Shown piece by piece: positions 1-7,344 of a DNA stretch of 15,248 nucleotides. A program made the position numbers and the translations under genes. The stretch spans positions 1 to 15,248 of the forward strand of contig DQGF01000369.1 in assembly GCA_003525045.1 (NCBI GenBank), given 5' to 3'. Origin of the DNA: Pseudomonas sp. Lineage in GTDB: Bacteria > Pseudomonadota > Gammaproteobacteria > Pseudomonadales > Pseudomonadaceae. Below the pieces are notes generated by a model. The model was not told the origin of the DNA, made no database searches, and saw only the letters and a program-made list of their open reading frames with translations. Within the stretch, counting starts at the first letter, position 1; each line of letters starts with the position of its first letter.

Positions 1-15
1 TTGCCCGCGAAGAGG
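1..15. repeat. Partial REP element at left edge
   Basis: The first 11 bases, ttgcccgcgaa, are identical to the outer end of the REP arm at 11595-11605, so the window starts inside a REP of the CGGGCAAGCC family. The rest of the element lies outside. It sits just past the stop of the binding-protein gene. Confidence 0.6.
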
Positions 16-36
16 CCCTGTCAGCCAATAAAGATC

Positions 37-1062
37 TTACTTGGCAGCCACTTTCTCGGACTTGCCGTCATACCGCTTGCGCCACTCGGTCAGGATCTCG
101 TCGCGATTCTTCGAAGCCCAGGCAAAGTCGTTCTTGATCAAACGCTGCTCGTAATCCGCCGGCAATTCGGTCTGTGGCTTGGCGATACCCGGTTGCGCGA
201 GGACGGCGAAGTTCTCTTTGTAGAGTTCCATCGCCGCCGGACTCGCAGAGAAGTCAGCCAGCTTCTTCGCCGCGTCTTCATGCGGTGTGCCTTTGATCAC
301 AGCCGTCGCTTCAATCTCCCAGCCCAAGCCCTCTTTCGGCAGGATGATGTCCAGCGGCGCACCCTGGCGTTTCAGCTGAACAGCCGGGTATTCAAAGGAA
401 ATACCGATCGGGAATTCGCCCGAAGCCGCCAGTTTGCAAGGCTTGGAACCGGAGTGAACGTACTGCCCGATGTTCTGGTGCAGGTCGTCCATGTACTGCC
501 AGCCCTGCTTCTCACCGAAGGTTTGCAGCCACGCGCTGACGTCGAGGAAACCGGTGCCGGACGACGCCGGGTTCGGCATGACGATCTTGCCTTTGTACTC
601 AGGCTTGGTCAGGTCCTGCCAGCTCACCGGTTTGCTCAGGCCCTGCTTCTCGGCTTCGATGGTGTTGAAGCAAATGGTCGCAGCCCACACGTCCATGCCG
701 ACCCAGGCGGGTGGGTTGGCGGCGTCGCGATAATTGCCGCCGATCTTGCCCAGGTCCTTTGGCGCATAGCTTTGCAGCATGCCTTGCTGATCGAGAATCG
801 CCAGGCTCGAGGCCGCCAGTCCCCAGACCACGTCGGCCTGCGGGCGGGCTTTTTCGGCCAGCAGCTTGGCGGTGATGATGCCGGTGGAGTCGCGCACCCA
901 CTTGATTTCGACGTCTGGGTTGGCTTGTTCAAAGGCTTCTTTGTAGGTCTTCAGTTGTTCGGCTTCGAGGGCGGTGTACACCGTCAACTCGGTTTTCGCC
1001 GCGAAGGCGTTCAGGCTGAAAGCGGTGAGGACAGCAGCGGCCAGGGCCAGGGGCTTGAACAT
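37..1062 (-). CDS. Putative 2-aminoethylphosphonate ABC transporter, periplasmic substrate-binding protein
   Basis: This 341-residue protein is the likely periplasmic receptor of the importer encoded just upstream. Residues 1-22 (MFKPLALAAAVLTAFSLNAFA and on) form a classical Sec signal peptide, with cleavage after AFA or AFAA. The mature part begins KTELTVYTALEAEQ, the usual opening of the iron/thiamine/phosphonate-type binding-protein fold, and STGIITAKLLAEKARPQADV fits the phnS2-type family named for 2-aminoethylphosphonate. The open frame runs further upstream into the permease gene, but the Met at 1062 has an AGGA eight bases before it and starts the signal peptide. It follows the permease by 32 bases and is the last gene of the operon. 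The substrate is inferred from family and neighbours; another phosphonate or a ferric-type ligand cannot be excluded from sequence. Confidence 0.85.
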   Translation of the reverse strand: MFKPLALAAAVLTAFSLNAFAAKTELTVYTALEAEQLKTYKEAFEQANPDVEIKWVRDSTGIITAKLLAEKARPQADVVWGLAASSLAILDQQGMLQSYAPKDLGKIGGNYRDAANPPAWVGMDVWAATICFNTIEAEKQGLSKPVSWQDLTKPEYKGKIVMPNPASSGTGFLDVSAWLQTFGEKQGWQYMDDLHQNIGQYVHSGSKPCKLAASGEFPIGISFEYPAVQLKRQGAPLDIILPKEGLGWEIEATAVIKGTPHEDAAKKLADFSASPAAMELYKENFAVLAQPGIAKPQTELPADYEQRLIKNDFAWASKNRDEILTEWRKRYDGKSEKVAAK

Positions 1063-1094
1063 GGTGCAATTCCTGTGTGAGTTGAGGGTGTACA

Positions 1095-2819
1095 TCAATG
1101 ACCAGGCGCGGTCTGCCGCCAGGCCTGGGAACGGCGCAGCAAACCGCGCGAAGCCCAGGCCAGCAGCAGGGACACGCCCGCCGAGGTGAACAGAATCAGG
1201 GTCGACATCGCCGCCGCGCCGCCAACGTTGCCGGCGTCGTCCATGTTCAGCACCGCGACCGCCGCGAGGATGGTGTCGGGGCTGTAGAGAAAGATCGCCG
1301 CCGAGACGGTGGTCATGGCCGAGACGAACAGGTAGCGCACAATGTCCAGCAGCGCCGGCAGGCAGATCGGCACGGTGACCCGCAGGTAATGCCGATACAG
1401 CGGCGCCTTGAGCGACAGCGCGGCGGCTTCGAACTCGGCGTCGAGTTGGCGCAACGCGGTGGTGGCGGTCATTTGCGCGGTGGTCAAATAGTGAGCAATG
1501 GTGCAGACCACCAGCAGCGTCATGGTCCCGTAGAGCACATGCAGCGGGTTGCCGGTGAGGTTGAAGAAGAAGACGTAACCCAGGCCCAGCACCAGACCCG
1601 GCACCGCCATCGGTACGAAACTGAGCATACGCAGGGTCAGATTCAGTCCGCGCTGGCCTTTGGTTTTTTCCATCAGGTACGCGCCGGTGAAGATCAGCAC
1701 GCTGCCGATCAATGCCGTGCACAGGGCCATCTTCACGCTGTTGCCATAGGCCAGCCAGCCGCCGCCCGCCGTGTCATTGAACTGGTAATGGTTGAGCGAC
1801 AGCGACAAGTTGTACGGCCAGAATTTGACCAGCGACGAGAACACCGCCATGCCGAACACCAGCAGCAATACTGCGCAGATCAGCACCACGATGGCCAGGT
1901 AGCAGCCGTCACGCAGCTTCGATGGCGCCGGTTGAAAGACCTGCGCCCTTCCGCTCATGGAATCGCCATGACGCCGAAGCAGCCAGGCGTCGACAGCAAA
2001 GCTGAACAGCGCCGGCAACAGCAGGACCATGCCGATCAAGGCGCCACGACCGAATTGCTGCTGGCCGACCACGGCTTTGTAGGCTTCCAGCGCCAACACC
2101 TGATAATCACCACCCACCACCACGGGCACACCGAAGTCGGTGATGGTCAGGGTGAACACCAGGCAGAACGCCGCGAATACCGCCTGCCGGGTTGCCGGCC
2201 AGGTGATGCTGCGGAAGGCTTTGGCCGGACTGGCGCCCATGCTGGACGCGGCGTCAAACAGTCGTGCATCCGCCAGGGACAGCGCCGACAGCAAAATCAT
2301 CAAGGCGTGTGGGAAAGTGTAGATAACCTCGCCCAGCACAATGCCCCAGAAACCGTAGATATTGTCCGAGAGCAAACCGCGCAACATGCCCTGATTGCCG
2401 AACAGATAAACCAGGGCAATCCCAGGCAGCATCGACGGCGCCATCAGGGGCAACAGCGACATGCCGCGCCAGATGCCTTTGCCCGGAATCAATGTACGTT
2501 GCAGGGCGTAGGCAAACAGGTAAGCCAGCGGTACGACAATCGCCGCAACGCTGAGGGAAACCTTCAGGCTATTACCCAGCAGCCAGTGGAAATTGGCACT
2601 GGTCACCAGCTCACGGGCTGCCACCAGACCGCCGCCCTGCCCGGCTTCCGAGCTGAAGCCGCGCCAGAAAATCGCCAGCAACGGCATCAACACCGCGACG
2701 CCAAGCAACACCAGCAAAAGGATTTTGCCGCCGACCACGAACACCCGGTCGCCAATCTCGGCACGAGAGTTCTGCCGAACCTGCTTGTGCGGGATCGGCA
2801 GCGCGATGTTCGCGCTCAT
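1095..2819 (-). CDS. Putative 2-aminoethylphosphonate ABC transporter, fused two-domain permease
   Basis: This is a 574-residue inner-membrane protein built of two MetI/FbpB-like permease halves in one chain, as is normal for the phnU2-type family. The first half spans about residues 30-285 and the second about 305-562. Each half has a cytoplasmic EAA-type coupling loop: around 189-211 (DAASSMGASPAKAFRSITWP) and around 464-486 (EAAALSLKAPLYRHYLRVTV). These loops should dock onto the ATPase encoded upstream. I chose the ATG at 2819 because its A is also the last base of the ATPase stop codon (TGATG). The longer upstream frame is just overlap with the ATPase gene. The one-base overlap suggests translational coupling. 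Confidence 0.88.
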   Translation of the reverse strand: MSANIALPIPHKQVRQNSRAEIGDRVFVVGGKILLLVLLGVAVLMPLLAIFWRGFSSEAGQGGGLVAARELVTSANFHWLLGNSLKVSLSVAAIVVPLAYLFAYALQRTLIPGKGIWRGMSLLPLMAPSMLPGIALVYLFGNQGMLRGLLSDNIYGFWGIVLGEVIYTFPHALMILLSALSLADARLFDAASSMGASPAKAFRSITWPATRQAVFAAFCLVFTLTITDFGVPVVVGGDYQVLALEAYKAVVGQQQFGRGALIGMVLLLPALFSFAVDAWLLRRHGDSMSGRAQVFQPAPSKLRDGCYLAIVVLICAVLLLVFGMAVFSSLVKFWPYNLSLSLNHYQFNDTAGGGWLAYGNSVKMALCTALIGSVLIFTGAYLMEKTKGQRGLNLTLRMLSFVPMAVPGLVLGLGYVFFFNLTGNPLHVLYGTMTLLVVCTIAHYLTTAQMTATTALRQLDAEFEAAALSLKAPLYRHYLRVTVPICLPALLDIVRYLFVSAMTTVSAAIFLYSPDTILAAVAVLNMDDAGNVGGAAAMSTLILFTSAGVSLLLAWASRGLLRRSQAWRQTAPGH

Positions 2820-3895
2820 CAGGCGAACACCTGCAAGCTGCGCGGTGGCAAGGCGACCATGATCTGCTGCGCCCCGAGGCGCGGCATGGCTTCTGGCGCC
2901 AGTTCCGCCAACAGCGCATGGCCCGGCAGTTGATCGAGTTCGAAGCTCATGCGGCAACGGTTGCCGAGGAACGTGATCTCGCGAACCTTGGCCGGGAACA
3001 GGTTTTCTTCATGCACCAGCGGGTTGACGTTGATTGCTTCCGGGCGGCAGAACAAACGTCCCGACGCGGTTTTTGCGCTGCCGTCGGCCAGGCGCATGTT
3101 CATCCCGCCGACTTGGGCGTGGCTGTCGCTGCTGCGGTGGAACGGCAGCCAGTTGCCCTGACCAACAAACTCCGCCACAAACGGCGTGGCCGGGCGGTCG
3201 TAGATTTCCTGCGGCGTGGCGTATTGCTCGACCTTGCCGTTGTTCATTACGGCGATGCGGTCGGCCATCAGCATCGCCTCGTCCTGGTTGTGGGTGACCA
3301 TCAGGGTAGTGATGCCGAGGTTGCGCTGCAGTTGACGCAGCTCGGTACACAGATGCTCGCGAACCCGGGCGTCGAGGGCCGACATGGGTTCGTCCAGCAG
3401 CAACAAGGAGGGTGCCGGCGCCAAAGCCCGGGCCAGAGCGACACGTTGTTGCTGACCGCCAGACAATTGGCCGGGGTACTTTTTCTCGCTGCCGGTCAGG
3501 CCGACCAGTTCCAGCATCTGACCGACACGCTTGCGCACTTCATCACGACCACTGTCGGCGAGGCCGTAGGCAATGTTCGCTTCGACAGTGAGATTGGGGA
3601 ACAGCGCGTAGGACTGAAACAGAATGCCGTAGTCCCGGGCTTGAGGCGCCAGGTGGGAAACGTCGCGATCACCGAGGTACAGCTCGCCGCTGTCCTGTTT
3701 CTCTAGGCCGGCGATACAACGCAGCAAGGTGGTTTTGCCACAGCCCGACGGGCCGAGCAGACACACCAGCTCACCGGCCGCCACGTCGAGGGAAACGTTA
3801 TCCAGCGCGGTGAAGGCGCCGAAGCGCTTCTGCACGCCGCGCACTTTCATCGGAGCGCCGGGGTTGGTCAGGGCAGTTGCGATCGAGTGGTTCAT
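2819..3895 (-). CDS. Putative 2-aminoethylphosphonate ABC transporter, ATP-binding protein
   Basis: This 358-residue ATPase energises the importer. It has all the ABC motifs: Walker A GPSGCGKT at 48-55, Q-loop Gln94, signature LSGGQ at 144-148, Walker B LLLLDEP at 164-170, and the switch His202 in THNQDEAM. The C-terminal region, about 280-355 (LFCRPEAINV...), looks like a TOBE-type domain, as in the Fbp/Pot/Phn group of importers. It is the first gene of the operon. A GAGG Shine-Dalgarno sits seven bases before the ATG, within a hairpin described separately. The general role is certain; substrate assignment rests on the phnT2-type family resemblance and the neighbouring genes. Confidence 0.88.
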   Translation of the reverse strand: MNHSIATALTNPGAPMKVRGVQKRFGAFTALDNVSLDVAAGELVCLLGPSGCGKTTLLRCIAGLEKQDSGELYLGDRDVSHLAPQARDYGILFQSYALFPNLTVEANIAYGLADSGRDEVRKRVGQMLELVGLTGSEKKYPGQLSGGQQQRVALARALAPAPSLLLLDEPMSALDARVREHLCTELRQLQRNLGITTLMVTHNQDEAMLMADRIAVMNNGKVEQYATPQEIYDRPATPFVAEFVGQGNWLPFHRSSDSHAQVGGMNMRLADGSAKTASGRLFCRPEAINVNPLVHEENLFPAKVREITFLGNRCRMSFELDQLPGHALLAELAPEAMPRLGAQQIMVALPPRSLQVFA

Positions 3896-3901
3896 GGACA
3901 G

Positions 3902-3922
3902 GCCTCATCAAGCAGATGAGGC
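3902..3922 (-). promoter_or_regulatory. Hairpin enclosing the Shine-Dalgarno of the importer operon
   Basis: On the minus strand GCCTCATC (3922-3915) and GATGAGGC (3909-3902) are perfect inverted repeats around the five-base loop TGCTT. The GAGG ribosome binding site of the ATPase gene (3906-3903) is entirely inside the 3' arm. The upstream arm also belongs to a second palindrome, GATGAGCCTCATC (3927-3915), so the block could instead be a DNA operator. Confidence 0.5.
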
Positions 3923-4028
3923 TCATCCTAGGGATGTAATGCGTACGTCATGTGGCAGTGAGGCAAAAATGGCTGATAGTGGTATTCGGGGATTTTAGTT
4001 CAAGTCATGCAGTGCCTGAACGGACGCC
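3923..4028 (-). promoter_or_regulatory. Probable promoter/operator region of the phosphonate importer operon
   Basis: This gap between the ATPase start and the REP doublet must carry the operon promoter unless transcription comes from lysR. The only candidate I can point to is TTGAAC (4003-3998), 17 bases before ACTATC (3980-3975). The second box is a poor -10 match. The palindrome CGTACG at 3942-3947 could be part of a LysR-type site. None of this is strong. Confidence 0.25.
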
Positions 4029-4094
4029 TTCGCGGGCAAGCCGCGCTCCTACAGGGGAACGCGGTCAACTGTGGGAGCGAGCCTGCTCGCGAAG
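4029..4094. repeat. REP doublet with two different arms
   Basis: Two REP sequences face each other around a 14-base centre. The left arm (4029-4054) is of the CGGGCAAGCC...GCTCCTACAG type. The right arm (4069-4094) is of the GTGGGAGCGAGCCTGCTCGC type. The left arm has G where the copies at 11518 and 15209 have T (CCGCGCTCC against CCTCGCTCC). It lies between lysR and the importer operon. Confidence 0.8.
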
Positions 4095-4118
4095 AGGCCA
4101 GTCGAGGCGCTGGAGATT

Positions 4119-4982
4119 TCAGGCCGGCGACATCTCCTGCGCCAACCCCAGAAACGCCGCCGGCAACCGCGCACCCTTGCGCTCCTTGAGGCAATACAGG
4201 TACTCAGGAATCTGCGGTGCATTCTCGATGGTCAACACCCGCAATTGCGGGTCATGTGGCACTTCCTGCCGGGCAATGATGCTGATACCGATGTTGCGCA
4301 ACACCGCCTCGCGGATCGACTCACGGCTGCCGATCTCCAGCAGCGGCCCGAAACTCACCCCGGCGCTGGCCAGCAATTCCTCGGTCAGCTGCCGAGTCGT
4401 CGAACCCGACTCCCGCATCAACAAGGTATGCCCGGCCAACGCACTAAGCGGCACATGGTCGTGCACCGCCAGCGGATGATTGCGATGCACCGCCAGCACC
4501 AGCGGATCGCTGCCGAGCACACGGCGAATCAGCCGCGCATCATCGAGCAATTGCGATGACGCCGCGACATCGACCCGGTAATCCTCCAGAGCCTCAAGCA
4601 CCTGCTGGGAGTTGCCGATCTCCACCGACACTTCCACCTGCGGCAAGCGCTCGCGAAAGGTCTTCACCAGATCGAGGATGTAATACGGTGCCGTGGCCGC
4701 GATGCGTAATGTGCCCTGGACCTGACCGCTGTTACGCAGGAAAAACTCGATGTCGGCCTCCTGCTGCAACAGCGCCTTGACCATCGGCAGCAACCGCGCG
4801 CCTTCATCGCTGACGCTGAGGCGGCGGCCGCCGCGGTAGAACAGTTCTACCGAGTACTGACTTTCCAGATTACGGATCTGGGTCGTCACTGTAGGTTGGC
4901 TCAGGCCAAGCTTTTTCGCCGCCAGGGTAATGCTGCCCAGGCGGGCAACCATATAAAACGCCTTCAGCTCGGCACTCAGCAC
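4119..4982 (-). CDS. LysR-type transcriptional regulator, probably of aminoethylphosphonate uptake
   Basis: This 287-residue protein has the LysR N-terminal winged helix (AAKKLGLSQPTVTTQIRNLE, about 21-40), followed by a linker helix and a periplasmic-binding-type effector domain from about residue 90 (GTLRIAATAPYYILDLVKTF) to the end. The start is GTG at 4982, preceded six bases away by GAGGG. The next Met (residue 11) would cut into the DNA-binding domain. The sequence and its place before a phnSTU2-type importer fit the LysR family associated with aminoethylphosphonate catabolism. It begins 15 bases after the cadA stop on the same strand, with no room for a promoter in the gap. The last codons are rich in TTG, GCG and GGG. 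Confidence 0.85.
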   Translation of the reverse strand: MLSAELKAFYMVARLGSITLAAKKLGLSQPTVTTQIRNLESQYSVELFYRGGRRLSVSDEGARLLPMVKALLQQEADIEFFLRNSGQVQGTLRIAATAPYYILDLVKTFRERLPQVEVSVEIGNSQQVLEALEDYRVDVAASSQLLDDARLIRRVLGSDPLVLAVHRNHPLAVHDHVPLSALAGHTLLMRESGSTTRQLTEELLASAGVSFGPLLEIGSRESIREAVLRNIGISIIARQEVPHDPQLRVLTIENAPQIPEYLYCLKERKGARLPAAFLGLAQEMSPA

Positions 4983-4997
4983 ACCCTTCCCTCGTCG

Positions 4998-7259
4998 TTA
5001 CTTGCGCAACAGGCGCAAACCGTTGAACACCACTAACAGGCTCACGCCCATGTCGGCGAACACCGCCATCCACATGGTGGCGATCCCGGCGAAGGTTATC
5101 CCAAGAAAGATCGCCTTGATGACCAACGCGAGGGCTATGTTCTGTTTCAGGATGCTGGACGTTTGACGGGACAATCGAATGAAGGCAGGGATCTTGCGCA
5201 GATCGTCGTCCATCAGGGCGACATCAGCGGTCTCGATAGCGGTATCGGTGCCCGCTGCGGCCATGGCAAAACCAATCTCGGCCCGGGCCAGGGCCGGAGC
5301 GTCATTGATGCCATCGCCGACCATGCCGACTTTATGGCCCTGTGCATAAAGCGCTTCGATGGCTTGCAGCTTGTCAGTCGGCAGCAAATCGCCTTGCGCC
5401 TGATCGATACCGACTTGCGCGGCAATTGCCTGGGCCGTGTGAACGTTGTCGCCGGTGAGCATCAGGGTTTTGACGCCCAGCTCATGCAGCTGCTGGATGG
5501 CCTCGCGGCTGGATGCTTTCACCGTGTCAGCCACGGCGAACAGTGCCAGCGGGCCGGATGTGTCGAGCAACAGCACCACGGATTTGCCCTGTTTTTCCAG
5601 CGCGAACAGCTTCTCTTCCAGCGCAGGCGAACACAGGCCCAGATCTTCCACCAGGCGGTGGTTGCCCAGGTGATACGTCTGCCCGTTGATCTCGCCGCGC
5701 ACACCCCGACCGCCGAGTGCCTCGAAGTTATCCACAAGCAGTGACGTAAATTGTTTATCCACAGCCGCCTTGGCGATGGCCAGCGATACCGGGTGATCCG
5801 AACGACCGGCCAGCGCCGCGGCAATGGCCGGAGCCGATTCGTCCGCAGTCGGATCGAGGGACAGATAATCGGTTTGCACCGGTTTGCCGTGAGTAATGGT
5901 GCCGGTCTTGTCCAGGGCCAGGTAATCGAGCTTATAACCGCCCTCCAGGTACACGCCGCCCTTGACCAGAATCCCTTTGCGCGCCGCCGCCGCGAGGCCG
6001 CTGACGATGGTCACCGGCGTAGAAATCACCAACGCACAGGGGCAAGCGACCACCAGCAACACCAGTGCCCGGTAGATCCAGTCGAACCACAGCGCCTCCA
6101 TGAACAGCGGTGGAATCACCGCCACCGCGAGAGCCAGGACGAACACCGCCGGGGTGTAGATTTTCGAAAAGCTATCGACGAAACGCTGAGTCGGTGCCCG
6201 TGCGCCCTGGGCCTGTTCGACGGCGTGGATGATTCGCGCCAGGGTCGAATTGTTGGCCGCGGCGGTCACTGTGTATTCCAGAGAACCCGACTGATTGATG
6301 GTGCCGGCGAACACCTTGTCGCCAAGGGTCTTCTCGACCGGCAGGCTTTCACCGGTGATCGGCGCCTGGTCGATGGTCGAACTTCCGGACACAACTTCGC
6401 CGTCCAGACCTATCCGCTCACCAGGACGCACCCGCACTCGCGCGCCCAGCTCGATGGTTTTGACGTCCTGCGCGACCCAGTCGCCGTCGGCCAACTGCAC
6501 CGTGGCCTGTTCCGGGGTCATCTGCATCAGGCCGCCAATGGCATTGCGCGCCCGGTCCAGAGACTTGGCCTCGATCAACTCGGCCACGGTAAACAGGAAC
6601 ATCACCATCGCCGCTTCCGGCCACTGACCGATCAGGATCGCGCCGGTCACCGCGATGCTCATCAGCGCGTTGATGTTCAGGTTGAGGTTCTTGAGCGCGA
6701 TCCAGCCTTTCTTATAGGTGGTGAGGCCGCCACTGAGGATCGAGACGAGCGCGATGATCGCTACGACCCAGTCGGGTGCGGCGCTGGTGAAGTGGATCAC
6801 CTCGGCTGCCACCGCGCTGACGCCGGACAACGCCAGCGGCCACCAGGGCTTTTTCCCGGCAACCGGCGCCGGCGCTTTAACGCCCTGCTCCAACGGCTCG
6901 GCCTGCATGCCAAGGGACTTGATCGCGTCGATGATCGGTACGGTGTTCGGCAGGTTGTGGGTCACCCCCAGAACGCGGTTGATCAAGTTGAATTCCAGCT
7001 GTTGCACACCCGCCAGCTTGCCCAGTTTGTTCTGAATCAGCGTCTGCTCGGTCGGGCAATCCATTGCATCGATACGGAAACTGCTCAGCCGCGCATCGAC
7101 ACTTGGCGTTTCGCTCAGCTTGATCAGCGAGGGCTCCGCCACTTTTGAGGAACAGCAGGAATCGCCGTGTCCGCCATGCTCATGTTTCTGCACAGGCTGC
7201 AACTTGTGGCTGTGATCGTGCTCAGCCCCGGGTTTGTGGGTGTGAAGGGAATCGCTCAT
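4998..7259 (-). CDS. cadA: Cadmium/zinc-exporting P1B-type ATPase
   Basis: This 753-residue inner-membrane pump exports Cd(II)/Zn(II)-type cations using ATP. Motifs in order: a His-rich tail (HTHKPGAEHDHSHK, then HEHGGHGDSCC) at residues 5-36; a ferredoxin-like metal domain with MDCPTE at 66-71, one Cys and a Glu instead of CxxC; the TGES actuator at 302-305; the membrane metal site CPC at 406-408; phosphorylated Asp450 in DKTGT; HP at 489-490; GDGIND at 648-653; and Asp736 in the last membrane helix, as in ZntA-like zinc/cadmium/lead pumps. I chose the ATG at 7259 because it begins the His-rich tail typical of pseudomonad CadA and lies downstream of the promoter. The open frame continues upstream through the operator, which is not credible as coding. 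It has only a weak GGA ribosome binding site. Confidence 0.93.
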   Translation of the reverse strand: MSDSLHTHKPGAEHDHSHKLQPVQKHEHGGHGDSCCSSKVAEPSLIKLSETPSVDARLSSFRIDAMDCPTEQTLIQNKLGKLAGVQQLEFNLINRVLGVTHNLPNTVPIIDAIKSLGMQAEPLEQGVKAPAPVAGKKPWWPLALSGVSAVAAEVIHFTSAAPDWVVAIIALVSILSGGLTTYKKGWIALKNLNLNINALMSIAVTGAILIGQWPEAAMVMFLFTVAELIEAKSLDRARNAIGGLMQMTPEQATVQLADGDWVAQDVKTIELGARVRVRPGERIGLDGEVVSGSSTIDQAPITGESLPVEKTLGDKVFAGTINQSGSLEYTVTAAANNSTLARIIHAVEQAQGARAPTQRFVDSFSKIYTPAVFVLALAVAVIPPLFMEALWFDWIYRALVLLVVACPCALVISTPVTIVSGLAAAARKGILVKGGVYLEGGYKLDYLALDKTGTITHGKPVQTDYLSLDPTADESAPAIAAALAGRSDHPVSLAIAKAAVDKQFTSLLVDNFEALGGRGVRGEINGQTYHLGNHRLVEDLGLCSPALEEKLFALEKQGKSVVLLLDTSGPLALFAVADTVKASSREAIQQLHELGVKTLMLTGDNVHTAQAIAAQVGIDQAQGDLLPTDKLQAIEALYAQGHKVGMVGDGINDAPALARAEIGFAMAAAGTDTAIETADVALMDDDLRKIPAFIRLSRQTSSILKQNIALALVIKAIFLGITFAGIATMWMAVFADMGVSLLVVFNGLRLLRK

Positions 7260-7273
7260 TGGGTCGCGTCCAT
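7256..7273 (-). promoter_or_regulatory. Possible five-codon leader ORF overlapping the cadA start
   Basis: The minus strand reads ATGGACGCGACCCAATGA, encoding Met-Asp-Ala-Thr-Gln-stop. Its TGA overlaps the cadA ATG in an ATGA arrangement, the usual geometry for translational re-initiation. An AGG (7283-7281) stands seven bases before the leader ATG, whereas cadA itself has only a distant GGA. It may be chance in so short a frame. Confidence 0.35.
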
Positions 7274-7284
7274 GAAGGTGCCTG

Positions 7285-7316
7285 TTGCCAAGTAAAGACC
7301 CTGTAGCCACTATAGG
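7285..7316 (+). promoter_or_regulatory. Candidate cadR promoter facing the cadA promoter
   Basis: TTGCCA (7285-7290) and TATAGG (7311-7316) are separated by 20 bases. Each box overlaps or abuts the opposite box of the cadA promoter, so the CadR dyad also lies in this spacer. This would make cadR autoregulated. The -10 match is moderate. Confidence 0.4.
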
Positions 7317-7321
7317 GTCAA
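7291..7321 (-). promoter_or_regulatory. cadA promoter, MerR-type with long spacer
   Basis: TTGACC (7321-7316) is followed after 19 bases by TTTACT (7296-7291). A 19-20 base spacer is the hallmark of MerR-family promoters, where the bound metal-loaded regulator untwists the DNA so RNA polymerase can open it. Transcription would start near 7284, leaving a leader of about 25 bases. Confidence 0.75.
7298..7318. promoter_or_regulatory. CadR operator
   Basis: This is a 21-base dyad, on the minus strand ACCCTATAG-TGG-CTACAGGGT. The two nine-base arms match at eight of nine positions. It occupies the spacer of the cadA promoter between the -35 and -10 boxes, exactly where MerR-family activators bind, and it resembles the pseudomonad CadR site as I recall it. 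Confidence 0.85.
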
Positions 7322-7344
7322 GCACCCATTTGGAGATTGCCGTC

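Noticed and set aside
1063..1722. N-terminal extension of the binding protein (220 extra residues)
   Set aside because: The extension is the permease gene read in another frame. The signal peptide and ribosome site mark the real start at 1062.
1098..2933. Long plus-strand open frame of about 611 codons over the permease and ATPase genes
   Set aside because: It is antisense to clear transporter genes with intact motifs. Its translation is Gln/His/Arg-rich and low in hydrophobic residues, the usual shadow in GC-rich DNA.
37..3895. Ferric iron or thiamine ABC importer
   Set aside because: The folds are related, but the combination of a phnSTU2-like gene set and an adjacent LysR gene of the phosphonate-associated type fits 2-aminoethylphosphonate better. 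This is not proven.
5751..7148. 465-codon plus-strand frame over cadA
   Set aside because: It is antisense to a fully motif-complete P-type ATPase, Arg/His/Gln-rich, and has no ribosome site or family signal.
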